DNA of 64,000 bases, from the NCBI GenBank assembly GCA_963169325.1, contig CAUJEY010000190.1, positions 1-64,000 on the forward strand. The letters are read 5' to 3'. Both the position numbers and the translations under genes were made by a program. This DNA comes from Bacteroidota bacterium. Lineage in GTDB: Bacteria; Bacteroidota; Bacteroidia; Chitinophagales; Saprospiraceae. Each line of letters opens with the position of its first letter. Positions within the stretch are counted from its first letter, which is position 1. Below, piece after piece: positions 43,071-52,271 of the stretch. Below the pieces are notes generated by a model, which saw nothing but the letters and a program-made list of their open reading frames with translations, did not search any database and had not been told where the DNA came from.

Positions 43071-45749
43071 CTACACACTCATCGGATCCATCTTATCCGC
43101 TTCCACCCCATACTTTTTCATAAAATCTTTCATCGCCTTATCGTTCACCTTGCCTTGCTGGTGCAACAGCCGCACTGCGGCAAAAGCGATATACCGGGCG
43201 CTCACCTCGAAGTAGTCGCGCAGGCTTTCCCGGCTTTCGCTCAGTCCGAAACCGTCGGTGCCGAGGGCGATAAAATCTTTGGGCATCCAGGGTGCCAGGC
43301 AGCCGGGCGTCATTTTTACCCAATCGCTGGCGGCGACGAATACGCCGGTTTCGCCGTCGAGGGTTTGTTGCAGGAAGGATACTTTTTCCGTTTCGCCGGG
43401 ATGCAGCAGGTTCCAACGCTCGCAGGCAGTGGCGTCGCGGTAGAGTTCGCTCCAGGAAGTGGCGCTCCACACGTCGGTGCTCACGCCTTCGCTTTCGAGG
43501 ATCTCAGCGGCCTTCAGCGCCTGATCGAGGATGATACCCGAACCGAGCAAGTGGGCTTTAATGCCGGCCTGCGCCGATTTTTTCGCCGATTTTTTAAAAC
43601 GGTATATGCCACGTTTGATGCCGTCTTCAATCCCTTTTGGCATGGCCGGCATCGGCAGATTTTCGTTGTACAGCGTAATGTAGTACAGTTTGTGCTCGCC
43701 GTCGATATACATCCGTTTGATCCCGTCGTGTACGATAACGGCCAATTCGTAGGCAAAAGCCGGGTCGTAACTAATCACGCTGGGTACCGTTTGGGCGATC
43801 AGGTGCGAGTGTCCGTCCTGGTGCTGAAGGCCTTCGCCGTTGAGCGTAGTGCGTCCGGCGGTACCGCCCAGCAGGAAACCTTTGCACATCATGTCGGCTG
43901 CGGCCCAGACGAGGTCGCCCACACGCTGAAAACCGAACATGGAATAGTAAATATAGAATGGAATGGTCGGGATGCCGTGTATGCTATAAGCCGTACCGGC
44001 CGCCGTGAACGAGGCCGTGGCGCCGGCTTCATTGATACCTTCCTGTAATACCTGGCCGGTTTTCGATTCCTTGTATTTGATCACGGAAATGCCGATTTCG
44101 AGCGGGGTATATTTTTGTCCCTGCTGGTTCCAGATTTGCGCGGAGTTGAACAGCGGCTCCATCCCGAAGGTTTGCGCCTCATCGGGCACGATCGGCACGA
44201 TATATTTACCCATTTCCGGGTTCCGGATGAGTTGGGTCATGATATCGACCATGGCCGCCGTAGTGGAGAAAGATTTGCCGCCGGCAGATTCACTGCCTTG
44301 AAGTTGTTTGTCGAACAGGGAAACTTCGGGCAGGTTGAATTTGGGATAATCTTCCGAGCGCTCGGGCAGGTATCCGCCTAAGGCTTTGCGGCGTTCGTGC
44401 AGGTATTTTGTCGCGGGGTCGTCGGGGCCGGGGAACCAGAATTTCGCAGCCCTGGCCTCGTCGTCCGTGATGGGGATGCCGTAGCGATTTTTGGTTTCCA
44501 CCCGGCTTTCCGGGCTGATATCTTTCGTCTGGTGGGCTTTGTTTTTGCCTTCGGCGGCTTTGCCCATGCCGTAACCTTTTACGGTTTGCACAATGAGCGC
44601 CACCGGTTTGTCCGAGCGCACGGCGCGATCGTAGGCAGCGTACATCTTGAGGGCATCGTGGCCGCCGCGGCGCATGGAGCGTAATTGATCGTCGGTGTAA
44701 TCGGCCAGCAGGGCGGCGATACGCTGGTCGTCGCCGGTCAGTTTCTTACGCACGCCGGCGCCGTCGAGGTTGAGAATTTCTTGAAAATCGCCGTCAACCA
44801 TGTTTTCGAGGCGGGTCAGCAAGGCGCTTTCTTCGTCTTTGGCCAATAATTCGTCCCACTCGCTGCCCCACACTACTTTGATGACTTCCCAGGAGGCGCC
44901 GAGGAAATGGCGCTCCACTTCCTGGATAATTTTGCCGTTGCCCCGCACCGGCCCGTCGAGGCGCTGGAGGTTGCAATTGACCACAAAGATCAGATTGTCC
45001 AGATTTTCCCGTGCGGCCACGCCGATGGTACCATAGATTTCCGGCTCATCTATTTCGCCGTCGCCGATAAAATGCCACACTTTACCGCCGTTTTGAGGCT
45101 TTAGTCCGCGCAGTTCCAGATATTTGATAAACCGGGCCTGGTAAATGGCGGTCATTGGGCCGAGGCCCATGCTCACCGTAGGCGCCTGCCAGAAAGTAGG
45201 CATACGCCGCGGGTGCGGATAACTCGATACGCCCCCCAGCAGTTCCTGCCGGAAATCGGCGATCTGTTGTTCGGTCAGGCGGCCTTCCCACACGGCGCGG
45301 GCATAAATACCCGGCGAGGCGTGGCCCTGGATCATGAGCAGGTCGCCGCCGTAATCCGCTGTTTTTTTGCGGAGAAAGTGGTCAAACAACACTTCCCAGG
45401 CGGTGGCGCAAGCGGCGAAGGTGGCAATATGCCCGCCGAGCGCCAGGTCTTTGTCCTGGGCTTGCAGGACGAGCGCCTGCGCGTTCCAGCGGACCACATT
45501 TTCAATACGCCGTTCCAGTTCGAGATCGCCGGGATAGGCCGGCTGCTCGTCGGCAGGAATGGTATTTTGATAAGGGGTGTTCAGCGCCGCGCCGCCATTG
45601 GCCGCTCCGTGGCGCGCCAGCAGGTAGCGCAGGCGTTGAAATAATTCAGCGCTCCGGCTTCTGCCATGCGCTTCTATGACTTCTTCGAGGGCTTCGAGCC
45701 ACTCTTCCTGCTCGATACCCCAGTCGTCGAGTTGAATGTTATTTCCCAT
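43071..45749 (-). CDS. aceE: Pyruvate dehydrogenase E1 component, homodimeric type
   Basis: The 892-aa protein decarboxylates pyruvate with thiamine diphosphate and passes the acetyl group to the E2 lipoyl subunit. It has the length and motifs of AceE: LVLQAQDKDLALGGHIATFA, FIGDGEIDEPEIYGTIGVA with the ThDP/Mg GDG motif, NLDNLIFVVNCNLQRLDGPV, KGYGMGKAAEGKNKAHQTKD, TVPSVISYDPAFAYELAVIV and CLAPWMPKDFIALGTDGFGL. No E2 (aceF) or E3 gene is adjacent. A long inverted repeat starts at the A of its ATG and fills the 5' leader. The probable promoter is at 45841-45848. Confidence 0.97.
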   Translation of the reverse strand: MGNNIQLDDWGIEQEEWLEALEEVIEAHGRSRSAELFQRLRYLLARHGAANGGAALNTPYQNTIPADEQPAYPGDLELERRIENVVRWNAQALVLQAQDKDLALGGHIATFAACATAWEVLFDHFLRKKTADYGGDLLMIQGHASPGIYARAVWEGRLTEQQIADFRQELLGGVSSYPHPRRMPTFWQAPTVSMGLGPMTAIYQARFIKYLELRGLKPQNGGKVWHFIGDGEIDEPEIYGTIGVAARENLDNLIFVVNCNLQRLDGPVRGNGKIIQEVERHFLGASWEVIKVVWGSEWDELLAKDEESALLTRLENMVDGDFQEILNLDGAGVRKKLTGDDQRIAALLADYTDDQLRSMRRGGHDALKMYAAYDRAVRSDKPVALIVQTVKGYGMGKAAEGKNKAHQTKDISPESRVETKNRYGIPITDDEARAAKFWFPGPDDPATKYLHERRKALGGYLPERSEDYPKFNLPEVSLFDKQLQGSESAGGKSFSTTAAMVDIMTQLIRNPEMGKYIVPIVPDEAQTFGMEPLFNSAQIWNQQGQKYTPLEIGISVIKYKESKTGQVLQEGINEAGATASFTAAGTAYSIHGIPTIPFYIYYSMFGFQRVGDLVWAAADMMCKGFLLGGTAGRTTLNGEGLQHQDGHSHLIAQTVPSVISYDPAFAYELAVIVHDGIKRMYIDGEHKLYYITLYNENLPMPAMPKGIEDGIKRGIYRFKKSAKKSAQAGIKAHLLGSGIILDQALKAAEILESEGVSTDVWSATSWSELYRDATACERWNLLHPGETEKVSFLQQTLDGETGVFVAASDWVKMTPGCLAPWMPKDFIALGTDGFGLSESRESLRDYFEVSARYIAFAAVRLLHQQGKVNDKAMKDFMKKYGVEADKMDPMSV

Positions 45750-45830
45750 GTTGATTTGTTTATTTGTTGATTTGTTGATTTGAGGATTCGAGGATCGGGA
45801 TCAACAAATCAACGAATAAACAAATCAACA
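45749..45830. repeat. Inverted repeat in the aceE leader, abutting the start codon
   Basis: Bases 45749-45778 pair with 45801-45830 over 30 bp with one mismatch; the arms are TTGATTTGT-type words and the loop is GC-richer (22 nt). Position 45749 is the first base of the aceE ATG, so the stem lies in the leader and could hide the start. Confidence 0.85.
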
Positions 45831-45840
45831 TAAGCGGGTG

Positions 45841-45848
45841 CAAAAGTA
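45841..45848 (-). promoter_or_regulatory. Bacteroidota -7 box (TACTTTTG) for aceE
   Basis: Minus-strand TACTTTTG fits TAnnTTTG exactly. A start near 45834 would give a leader of about 85 nt that contains the whole inverted repeat. Confidence 0.5.
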
Positions 45849-45930
45849 TACGTTTCGGCAGGGATTTTAACCTTGATGGGACGAAAAGGTTTAGGTGGTG
45901 TACCTTTCGGGCTTAATTGGTTGATATTCA

Positions 45931-47068
<1,138 letters not shown>

Positions 47069-47088
47069 CTTCAATTAAACTTTAAAAT

Positions 47089-47529
47089 ATGGAACCAGGA
47101 AACGAATTAAAATCAGAGCAGCGTAAAAATGACCCCTTGCGGGAAAAAAGTTTTCAACTGGCGGTTCGGATAGTTCGACTGTACTGATACTTAACAGAGG
47201 AAAAAAAGGAATGGGTTTTAAGTAAACAAATACTAAGATCAGGCACTAACCCGGGTGCTATGGTACGGGAGGCAGCTAATGCTGAAAGCGGATTGGATTT
47301 CGTACATAAATTGGGGATAGCCCAAAAAGAGACAAGTGAAACGCAATATTGGCTTGAACTGCTTCACGTTTCAGAATATCTGACTGAATCTGAATTTCAA
47401 TCTATTTATGCTGACACAGAAGAAATTATGAAACTGTTACGCAGTTCTATTTTGACAAAAAAGAAAAAAATGGCTGCCCAGGCCGGGGCTGTTATTTTGT
47501 TAACGCTCAGTACCCTCCTGTTGCTCTGA
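47089..47529 (+). pseudogene. Four-helix-bundle (23S rRNA IVS-type) gene with in-frame stop
   Basis: The frame from ATG 47089 reads about 146 codons with one TGA at 47185-47187. Before it: REKSFQLAVRIVRLY. After it: YLTEEKKEWVLSKQILRSGT, then EAANAESGLDFVHKLGIAQK and ETQYWLELLHVSEYLTESEF. In the family the stop position is normally a basic residue (IV.LYKYL), so a single event broke the gene, or the ATG at 47260 restarts a short form. The C-terminus has an odd hydrophobic tail (AGAVILLTLSTLLLL). Relatives include the Avd proteins of DGRs and orphan inserts in rRNA. It lies between inverted heptamer arrays like a cassette. Confidence 0.8.
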
Positions 47530-47537
47530 ATCAGAAA

Positions 47538-47585
<48 letters not shown>

Positions 47586-47588
47586 AAC

Positions 47589-48614
47589 TCATTTCTTATA
47601 AAGATGCACCCAACGTCCTTCCAATTCAAACCGGCCCGCAAAATCGGTGCCCTTGCTTTCTGAATTCGCCAGAGAAGCCACGTCGTGGAAAGCATACGCC
47701 ACGTTCGGTTCCGGCATTTCATCTGCGGGTTCGGTGGCAGCAGCTTCGGCGGCGTAGCCGTGTAATAAAGCTTTGTACTGGCGGCGGAACAAATCAGGCT
47801 GCCCGAAAATATCCACACCCACTACTTTACCGTTGCAAACGGCTACCATGCCCACCGCGTTCGGCATGTCGGCAAACTTTCCGTCGAAGAAGCGGAGGTA
47901 GGCGTCGCGTTTGGCTTTTTTCTCATTTTCCGTTTCTAAAGCAGCGTAGGTATCGGTGTGCGATTCGGCATCATTGGCGGAAGTAACGGAAGCCACCGCA
48001 TTCCAAACGCCTTGCTGGTCGCCGCTATGTACGGCCTTGCGCACCTGCGGACTGGCCACATTATAATACCCCCGGAAAGCCGCCACCTGTTTTTCCGACT
48101 CGGAGGCGGATGGGTTGTAGTACGACGAACGGCCGTGTTCCACACAAAAGACCGAGATATTTTTAACGGTGCCGGGCAACACCACATCGTCGTAAGCGAT
48201 CACCCGGTCCTGGTTGCCGCCGGTCACTACGTCGCCCGACATGAGGAAAATGGTCTCGTCGGTTTTATTTTGGACGGTCAGCGCATTATACCAGGCATCT
48301 TCGCTCCGTCCGAATTGTTTGCGCTCGGTAATGCGGAATCCCGGCAGGTTCATGGCGTCGGCCAGGGTTTTCAGCAAGGGCAGCCCTACCCCATCGACGG
48401 TTTGGGCGCCGGGCTCAGCCGTCACGGGGTAAAGGCGCAGGTTTTGATATTGCCAGGCTGAGTTGGCATTCATCTGGAGTTGCAATCCGGCAACCGCGTA
48501 ATTTTGCGCAGCGGGATCAGGTTCCGACGTGCTCAGTTTAACTTCAGGGCCGGAATCGCCGCAAGCAAAAAGAAACAGGGCAGCGAAGCAGGCAAACAGG
48601 GCAAATTTTTTCAT
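47589..48614 (-). CDS. ARPP-1 domain lipoprotein
   Basis: The 341-aa product has a lipoprotein signal (MKKFALFACFAALFLFACGD, lipobox with Cys18). The body matches the ARPP-1 domain: YQNLRLYPVTAEPGA, LPLLKTLADAMNLPGFRITE, NALTVQNKTDETIFLMSGDV, GGNQDRVIAYDDVVLPG and FCVEHGRSSYYNP. It is probably anchored in a membrane facing the periplasm or outside. The biochemical role of the domain is not established. A well-formed promoter lies upstream (48664-48695). Confidence 0.85.
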   Translation of the reverse strand: MKKFALFACFAALFLFACGDSGPEVKLSTSEPDPAAQNYAVAGLQLQMNANSAWQYQNLRLYPVTAEPGAQTVDGVGLPLLKTLADAMNLPGFRITERKQFGRSEDAWYNALTVQNKTDETIFLMSGDVVTGGNQDRVIAYDDVVLPGTVKNISVFCVEHGRSSYYNPSASESEKQVAAFRGYYNVASPQVRKAVHSGDQQGVWNAVASVTSANDAESHTDTYAALETENEKKAKRDAYLRFFDGKFADMPNAVGMVAVCNGKVVGVDIFGQPDLFRRQYKALLHGYAAEAAATEPADEMPEPNVAYAFHDVASLANSESKGTDFAGRFELEGRWVHLYKK

Positions 48615-48663
48615 AAATCTTTGTTTTTGAGTGTAGAAAATAACGTGGTTGGCGAAATGTTTT

Positions 48664-48695
48664 CAAAAGTACAGGAATGGCATTCACGTTCCAAA
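48664..48695 (-). promoter_or_regulatory. Bacteroidota promoter for the ARPP-1 gene
   Basis: On the minus strand TTTG (48695-48692) and TACTTTTG (48671-48664) are separated by 20 bp, the usual -33/-7 arrangement. Transcription should start near 48658, giving a leader of about 45 nt. Confidence 0.6.
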
Positions 48696-48907
48696 AAATT
48701 TTGATAATCTGAAACAAAGAAACGATTGAAACCGTCAAATCATTCCCTTACGGGTTAATGCCCTGACTTGACAGATCGCCTTACCGAGAAGAAAAAATTT
48801 ACATCGCCTTGTAACATCATCCGGGCTGCTGCGTCTTCTCTCCAAAATCGCTTCAAAAAACCGGATAAAAACGGCAACCATGACCCCATGAACCAGGCAA
48901 CCCGCGT

Positions 48908-49432
48908 ATGAACTGGACGATTTTCCATCAACAAATTTTTCCCATCCGGCACAAACTGTACCGCTTTGCGCTGCGCATTACCGGCAGCGTACACGAGGCA
49001 GAGGATGTGGTGCAGGAGGTAATGGAACGCGTCTGGAAGTCGCCGGCCGAGCAATCGGCTGCCGTGCAAAACTGGGAAGCCTGGTGCATGACCCTGACCC
49101 GCAACCGCTCGCTCGATAAAACCCGGGCACAAACGCAACGTCGCGCTGCCCCGATAGACAGTCTTGCCGGATACAGCGCCGACAACCCGACTCCCGCCCA
49201 GGAAACTGAATTCCGCGATATGGCCGACCGGGTGCGGCGCCTGATGCAACATCTGCCCGAAAAACAACGCCTGGTCATGCACCTGCGCGACATCGAAGAA
49301 TTAAGCTATGAAGAAATTGCCACAGTGCTCGAAATATCACTCGACCAGGTGAAAGTCAATCTACACCGCGCCCGGAAAGCCGTTCGGGAAAAATTGCTGA
49401 CCACCGAAATTACCGCCCCGTTTAACCCGTAA
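48908..49432 (+). CDS. ECF-type RNA polymerase sigma factor
   Basis: This 174-aa protein has sigma region 2 (FPIRHKLYRFALRITGSVHE, AEDVVQEVMERVWKSP, ENWEAWCMTLTRN-like RSLDKTRA) and region 4 (LPEKQRLVMHLRDIEELSYE, EIATVLEISLDQVKVNLHRA). It leads a likely operon with the anti-sigma-like protein (11-bp gap) and two DUF4252 proteins, a common Bacteroidota arrangement. Confidence 0.95.
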   Translation: MNWTIFHQQIFPIRHKLYRFALRITGSVHEAEDVVQEVMERVWKSPAEQSAAVQNWEAWCMTLTRNRSLDKTRAQTQRRAAPIDSLAGYSADNPTPAQETEFRDMADRVRRLMQHLPEKQRLVMHLRDIEELSYEEIATVLEISLDQVKVNLHRARKAVREKLLTTEITAPFNP

Positions 49433-49443
49433 ACAACTTGAAT

Positions 49444-50082
49444 ATGAAAAACAAACCGGATATCGCTGATTTGCTGGACCGTTACTGGGAAGGCGAAACG
49501 ACACTCGAAGAAGAGCGGCGGCTGAAGGAATTTTTCGCGACCGAACCGGTACCGGAACAGTTCCAGCAGGAAGCCCTTTTGTTCCGCGCACTGCGGGCAC
49601 AGCAGTCGGTGCAAATGCCCGCCGGCCGTGAAATGATTGTTTCGCCCCGCTCAACGTTCCGCCTCGCCTGGGCGGCAGCCGCTTCGGTGGCACTGCTGCT
49701 GTGCGCCGGAATTTGGTGGTGGACGACCCGGCCGGATAGCACCGTAAAAGCAGTGGCACAAGCCACTCCGGAACACAAACCGGCGCAAGAGATCATCATT
49801 CAGGCACCGGACAAACCTTTGGCCTCCGTTGAGATAGTGCCTGTTACCACTCCCAAAGTAGCGCCGAAAAAAAACACCCGCCCGCGCAAAGTCCACCATC
49901 AACCGGAAGCCTTGCCGCCGGATACGTACGAAGACCCGGAAAAGGCGCTCGAAGAAATCAAGGCCGTGTTGGCGCTGGTTTCCACCAAAATTAATAAAAG
50001 TAAACAGGAGATCGATAAAGGTTTACACGAAGTGGAAGCCGTGGATATACTCTTTAAAAAGAAAAAAGAAACCAACGGATAA
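49444..50082 (+). CDS. Anti-sigma-like single-pass membrane protein
   Basis: The protein has 212 aa from ATG 49444 (a TTG at 49438 is possible). The N-terminal 75 residues (DIADLLDRYWEGETTLEEER, RLKEFFATEPVPEQFQQE) resemble the helical N-terminus of Bacteroidota anti-sigma proteins. A membrane segment lies at about 80-97 (AAAASVALLLCAGIWWW). The outer part is Pro/Lys-rich and ends in a helix with a basic tail. It probably binds the ECF sigma factor encoded just upstream. No zinc-finger cysteines are seen. Confidence 0.78.
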   Translation: MKNKPDIADLLDRYWEGETTLEEERRLKEFFATEPVPEQFQQEALLFRALRAQQSVQMPAGREMIVSPRSTFRLAWAAAASVALLLCAGIWWWTTRPDSTVKAVAQATPEHKPAQEIIIQAPDKPLASVEIVPVTTPKVAPKKNTRPRKVHHQPEALPPDTYEDPEKALEEIKAVLALVSTKINKSKQEIDKGLHEVEAVDILFKKKKETNG

Positions 50083-50085
50083 TTT

Positions 50086-50220
50086 GAGGGTTCGAGGGTT
50101 TCTGGTTTGAAGGTTTCGGGCTAGGGCTTCGTCCAGAAACCTTCAAGCCCTCGAACCTTCAAACCAGAAACCCTCGAACCTTCAAACCAGAAACCCTCGA
50201 ACCCTCCAACCTTCAAACCC
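50086..50220. repeat. Inverted tandem array of GGTTTCTGGTTTGAAGG/CCTCGAACC words
   Basis: The left arm (about 50086-50120) and the right arm (50136-50220, CCTTCAAACCAGAAACCCTC-type unit of 23 bp repeated about three times) are made of reverse-complementary words. The same 15-bp word is found in frame at 34006-34088. It lies between the anti-sigma-like gene and the first DUF4252 gene. Confidence 0.85.
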
Positions 50221-50250
50221 TTTTCACATTTTCTAAAATTCAATTTCGCT

Positions 50251-50778
50251 ATGAAAAAGACTTTTTGGCTCTTGCCGATTTTTTTGATGATCGCTGCCGC
50301 AGTACCGGCCCAAAATGACGCTATCCTCCGTTTTTTCAACCAGTATGTGGAAGACGAACGGTTCACAGTGGTGTCTGTCAGCCCAAAAATGTTCTCTTTG
50401 GTGTCTAAAATCAGCACCGACGACGAGGACTGGGAAAAGTTCCGTGAAGTGGTCGGCGACCTGACCGGCCTGCGCGTACTAACCTCCGACAGTATCAGCA
50501 ATGGGGTGGCCCTGTACAAAGAGGCCCTGAGTAAAGTGCCCACCGGCGAATACTCCGAACTGCTCACTGTGCGCGACGGCCAGGAAAACGTTCGGATTTG
50601 GATCAAAGACAAAGGAAATATTATCGACGAGCTCCTGCTGCTGGTAGGCTCCCCCGACGAATTCGTACTGCTCAGCCTGACCGGAAAAATTGACCTGGAC
50701 AAAATTTCCAACCTTACAAAAGGCCTGAATGTAAAGGGCGTGGAGCAATTGGAAAAAATCAAAACGGATAAACAATGA
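50251..50778 (+). CDS. DUF4252 protein (first)
   Basis: This 175-aa protein has a signal peptide (MKKTFWLLPIFLMIAAAVPA). The rest fits DUF4252: RFFNQYVEDERFTVVSVSPK, MFSLVSKISTDDEDWEKFRE, DLTGLRVLTSDSISNG, YSELLTVRDGQENVRIWIKD and FVLLSLTGKIDLDKISNL. The family is usually encoded with ECF sigma factors and is exported; its function is unknown. Its stop overlaps the second DUF4252 start (ATGA). Confidence 0.92.
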   Translation: MKKTFWLLPIFLMIAAAVPAQNDAILRFFNQYVEDERFTVVSVSPKMFSLVSKISTDDEDWEKFREVVGDLTGLRVLTSDSISNGVALYKEALSKVPTGEYSELLTVRDGQENVRIWIKDKGNIIDELLLLVGSPDEFVLLSLTGKIDLDKISNLTKGLNVKGVEQLEKIKTDKQ

Positions 50779-51305
50779 AACAATACCTTTTTTGCCTGAT
50801 ACTATGCCTGTCCGGGATCAATCTATTCGCCCAGGATCGCGGACTTTACTGGAAATACAAAGATTACGACGGGGCTATTGCGCTGACCGTTCCGCGCTGG
50901 ATAATCCATACCGGATCATGGTTTGCGGATGAAAAAGCGCAGCGAAAACTCATCCGGAAAGTACGCAAGGTGCGGGTGCTCGTATTTGAGGATCAGGATT
51001 CGCCGGTGACGAAACGCGATGTGGAAAAATTCTCTAAAAAAGCCCGGAAAAGACATCTGGAAAGTATGCTGACCGTAAGGGAAGATCAAACGCGGGTAGA
51101 AGTATGGGCGAAGGAACGGCGCAACAAATTGCGCAAAGTGGTCATACTGGTGCGCGAGCCGGAAACCTTTGCGTTGGTGAGTTTCCGCACCAAAATGAAC
51201 ATCGATGAAATCGGTCAGTTGCTGAAAGACCTGCCCAAAGAGTTTAAAGGAAAATCGGATAAGCCGCTGCTGCCGGACAATGTGCGTTCGGTCATCCGGA
51301 TTTGA
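50775..51305 (+). CDS. DUF4252 protein (second)
   Basis: This 176-aa protein begins MKQYLFCLILCLSGINLFAQ, a signal peptide. It has the DUF4252 order of strands and helices: VRKVRVLVFEDQDSPVTKRD, HLESMLTVREDQTRVEVWAK, KVVILVREPETFALVSFRTK and MNIDEIGQLLKDLPKEF. It is a diverged copy of the upstream gene and is coupled to it by a 4-bp overlap. A strong terminator follows. Confidence 0.9.
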   Translation: MKQYLFCLILCLSGINLFAQDRGLYWKYKDYDGAIALTVPRWIIHTGSWFADEKAQRKLIRKVRKVRVLVFEDQDSPVTKRDVEKFSKKARKRHLESMLTVREDQTRVEVWAKERRNKLRKVVILVREPETFALVSFRTKMNIDEIGQLLKDLPKEFKGKSDKPLLPDNVRSVIRI

Positions 51306-51321
51306 TTTCCGCTTTTATATC

Positions 51322-51361
51322 AAAAAAACAGGCCGCGGGGTATCCGGCGGCCTGTTTTTTT
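51322..51361. terminator. Intrinsic bidirectional terminator
   Basis: AAAAAAACAGGCCGC at 51322-51336 is complementary to 51347-51361 and is followed by more T residues. The GC-rich stem with T-runs on both sides lies between convergent genes (DUF4252 and DksA-like). Confidence 0.9.
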
Positions 51362-51436
51362 TACAGCAGAAATATGCGGCACTAGGAAATGGCTTTTTAA
51401 AACAAAAAATCCAATACGCCATTTCGCCTATTCTCC

Positions 51437-52030
51437 TTATTCGTCGTCGTCGTCAAATTTTTGCCGGGGCGTATAGCCGGCGTCTTCCATCGTTTCATTG
51501 TCCAACTCCCAGTCTTCCTTATTGGCGCCGGGGCGTTTTCCGGCCGGTAGCCGCACTTTATCGCCGATCGGTTTGGTAGCCGGACGGCTGCCCTCTTCCG
51601 TAGGGGTGCCGAATTGGTCGGGAGTGTCGGAATCAGAGGAGGAATCTTTGCCGGCATTGGCGATATTTTTACCGTCAATACTTTTGGTTGCGTGTGGTAC
51701 CAGGCGCAACCGGCTCTTATCGATCAACTGTCCGGTTACGATGCATATCCCATACGTTTTGTTCTGGATACGCAACAGCGCGTTGCGCAAATCCTGAATA
51801 TGCCGTTGCTGACGGGCTGCCATACGTTGCTGCATTTCCAAATCAGTGTGGGCGGACGAATCATCGTACCAATCGCCTCCCTGCTGGTTGAAGCCGTTTT
51901 CGTTCAACTCATCAATTTGCTTTTGCGTGAAATTCAGCTCTTCCTCGGCTTTCGCCAATTTTTCTTCGATAAGCTGTTTAAACTCAAGCAGGTCTTCGTC
52001 GCTATACCGTACTTTCAGATCGTTTGACAT
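51437..52030 (-). CDS. TraR/DksA-like protein without full zinc finger
   Basis: This 197-aa protein has a long N-terminal coiled coil (DEDLLEFKQLIEEKLAKAEE, ELNFTQKQIDELNENG) and the DksA-type segment DLRNALLRIQNKTYGICIVT, then GQLIDKSRLRLVPHATKSID. Only one Cys remains of the four zinc ligands. An acidic, low-complexity tail follows (ending PRQKFDDDDE). Proteins of this type bind RNA polymerase via the secondary channel; whether this one does is inferred. Two TAnnTTTG boxes (52086-52093 and 52097-52104, minus strand) precede it. Confidence 0.82.
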   Translation of the reverse strand: MSNDLKVRYSDEDLLEFKQLIEEKLAKAEEELNFTQKQIDELNENGFNQQGGDWYDDSSAHTDLEMQQRMAARQQRHIQDLRNALLRIQNKTYGICIVTGQLIDKSRLRLVPHATKSIDGKNIANAGKDSSSDSDTPDQFGTPTEEGSRPATKPIGDKVRLPAGKRPGANKEDWELDNETMEDAGYTPRQKFDDDDE

Positions 52031-52161
52031 AATAGCAGTGGTCGGTTATGGTGGTGAATTAAACTACACAAGGGGATTTAGGGCGCAAAATTAGTTCAAA
52101 AATAACGTTGACAGCGCAGGCGGGTTAAAAAATTAATTATTCTTTCATACACAGAACGAAA

Positions 52162-52196
52162 TTTGGCTGCAAGCCAAAAAAAATGGCGTACTTTTG
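52162..52196 (+). promoter_or_regulatory. Bacteroidota promoter for the 2-oxoacid dehydrogenase gene
   Basis: TTTG at 52162-52165 and TACTTTTG at 52189-52196 with a 23-bp spacer. A transcript from about 52203 supports the ATG at 52272 and rules out a TTG start at 52194. Confidence 0.5.
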
Positions 52197-52271
52197 CGCG
52201 CACTTTTCATTCAATGCCCCCAACCAAACAAAAGTTTGAGCCTGACCACTGAATACTGTCTAACCAAAAGC

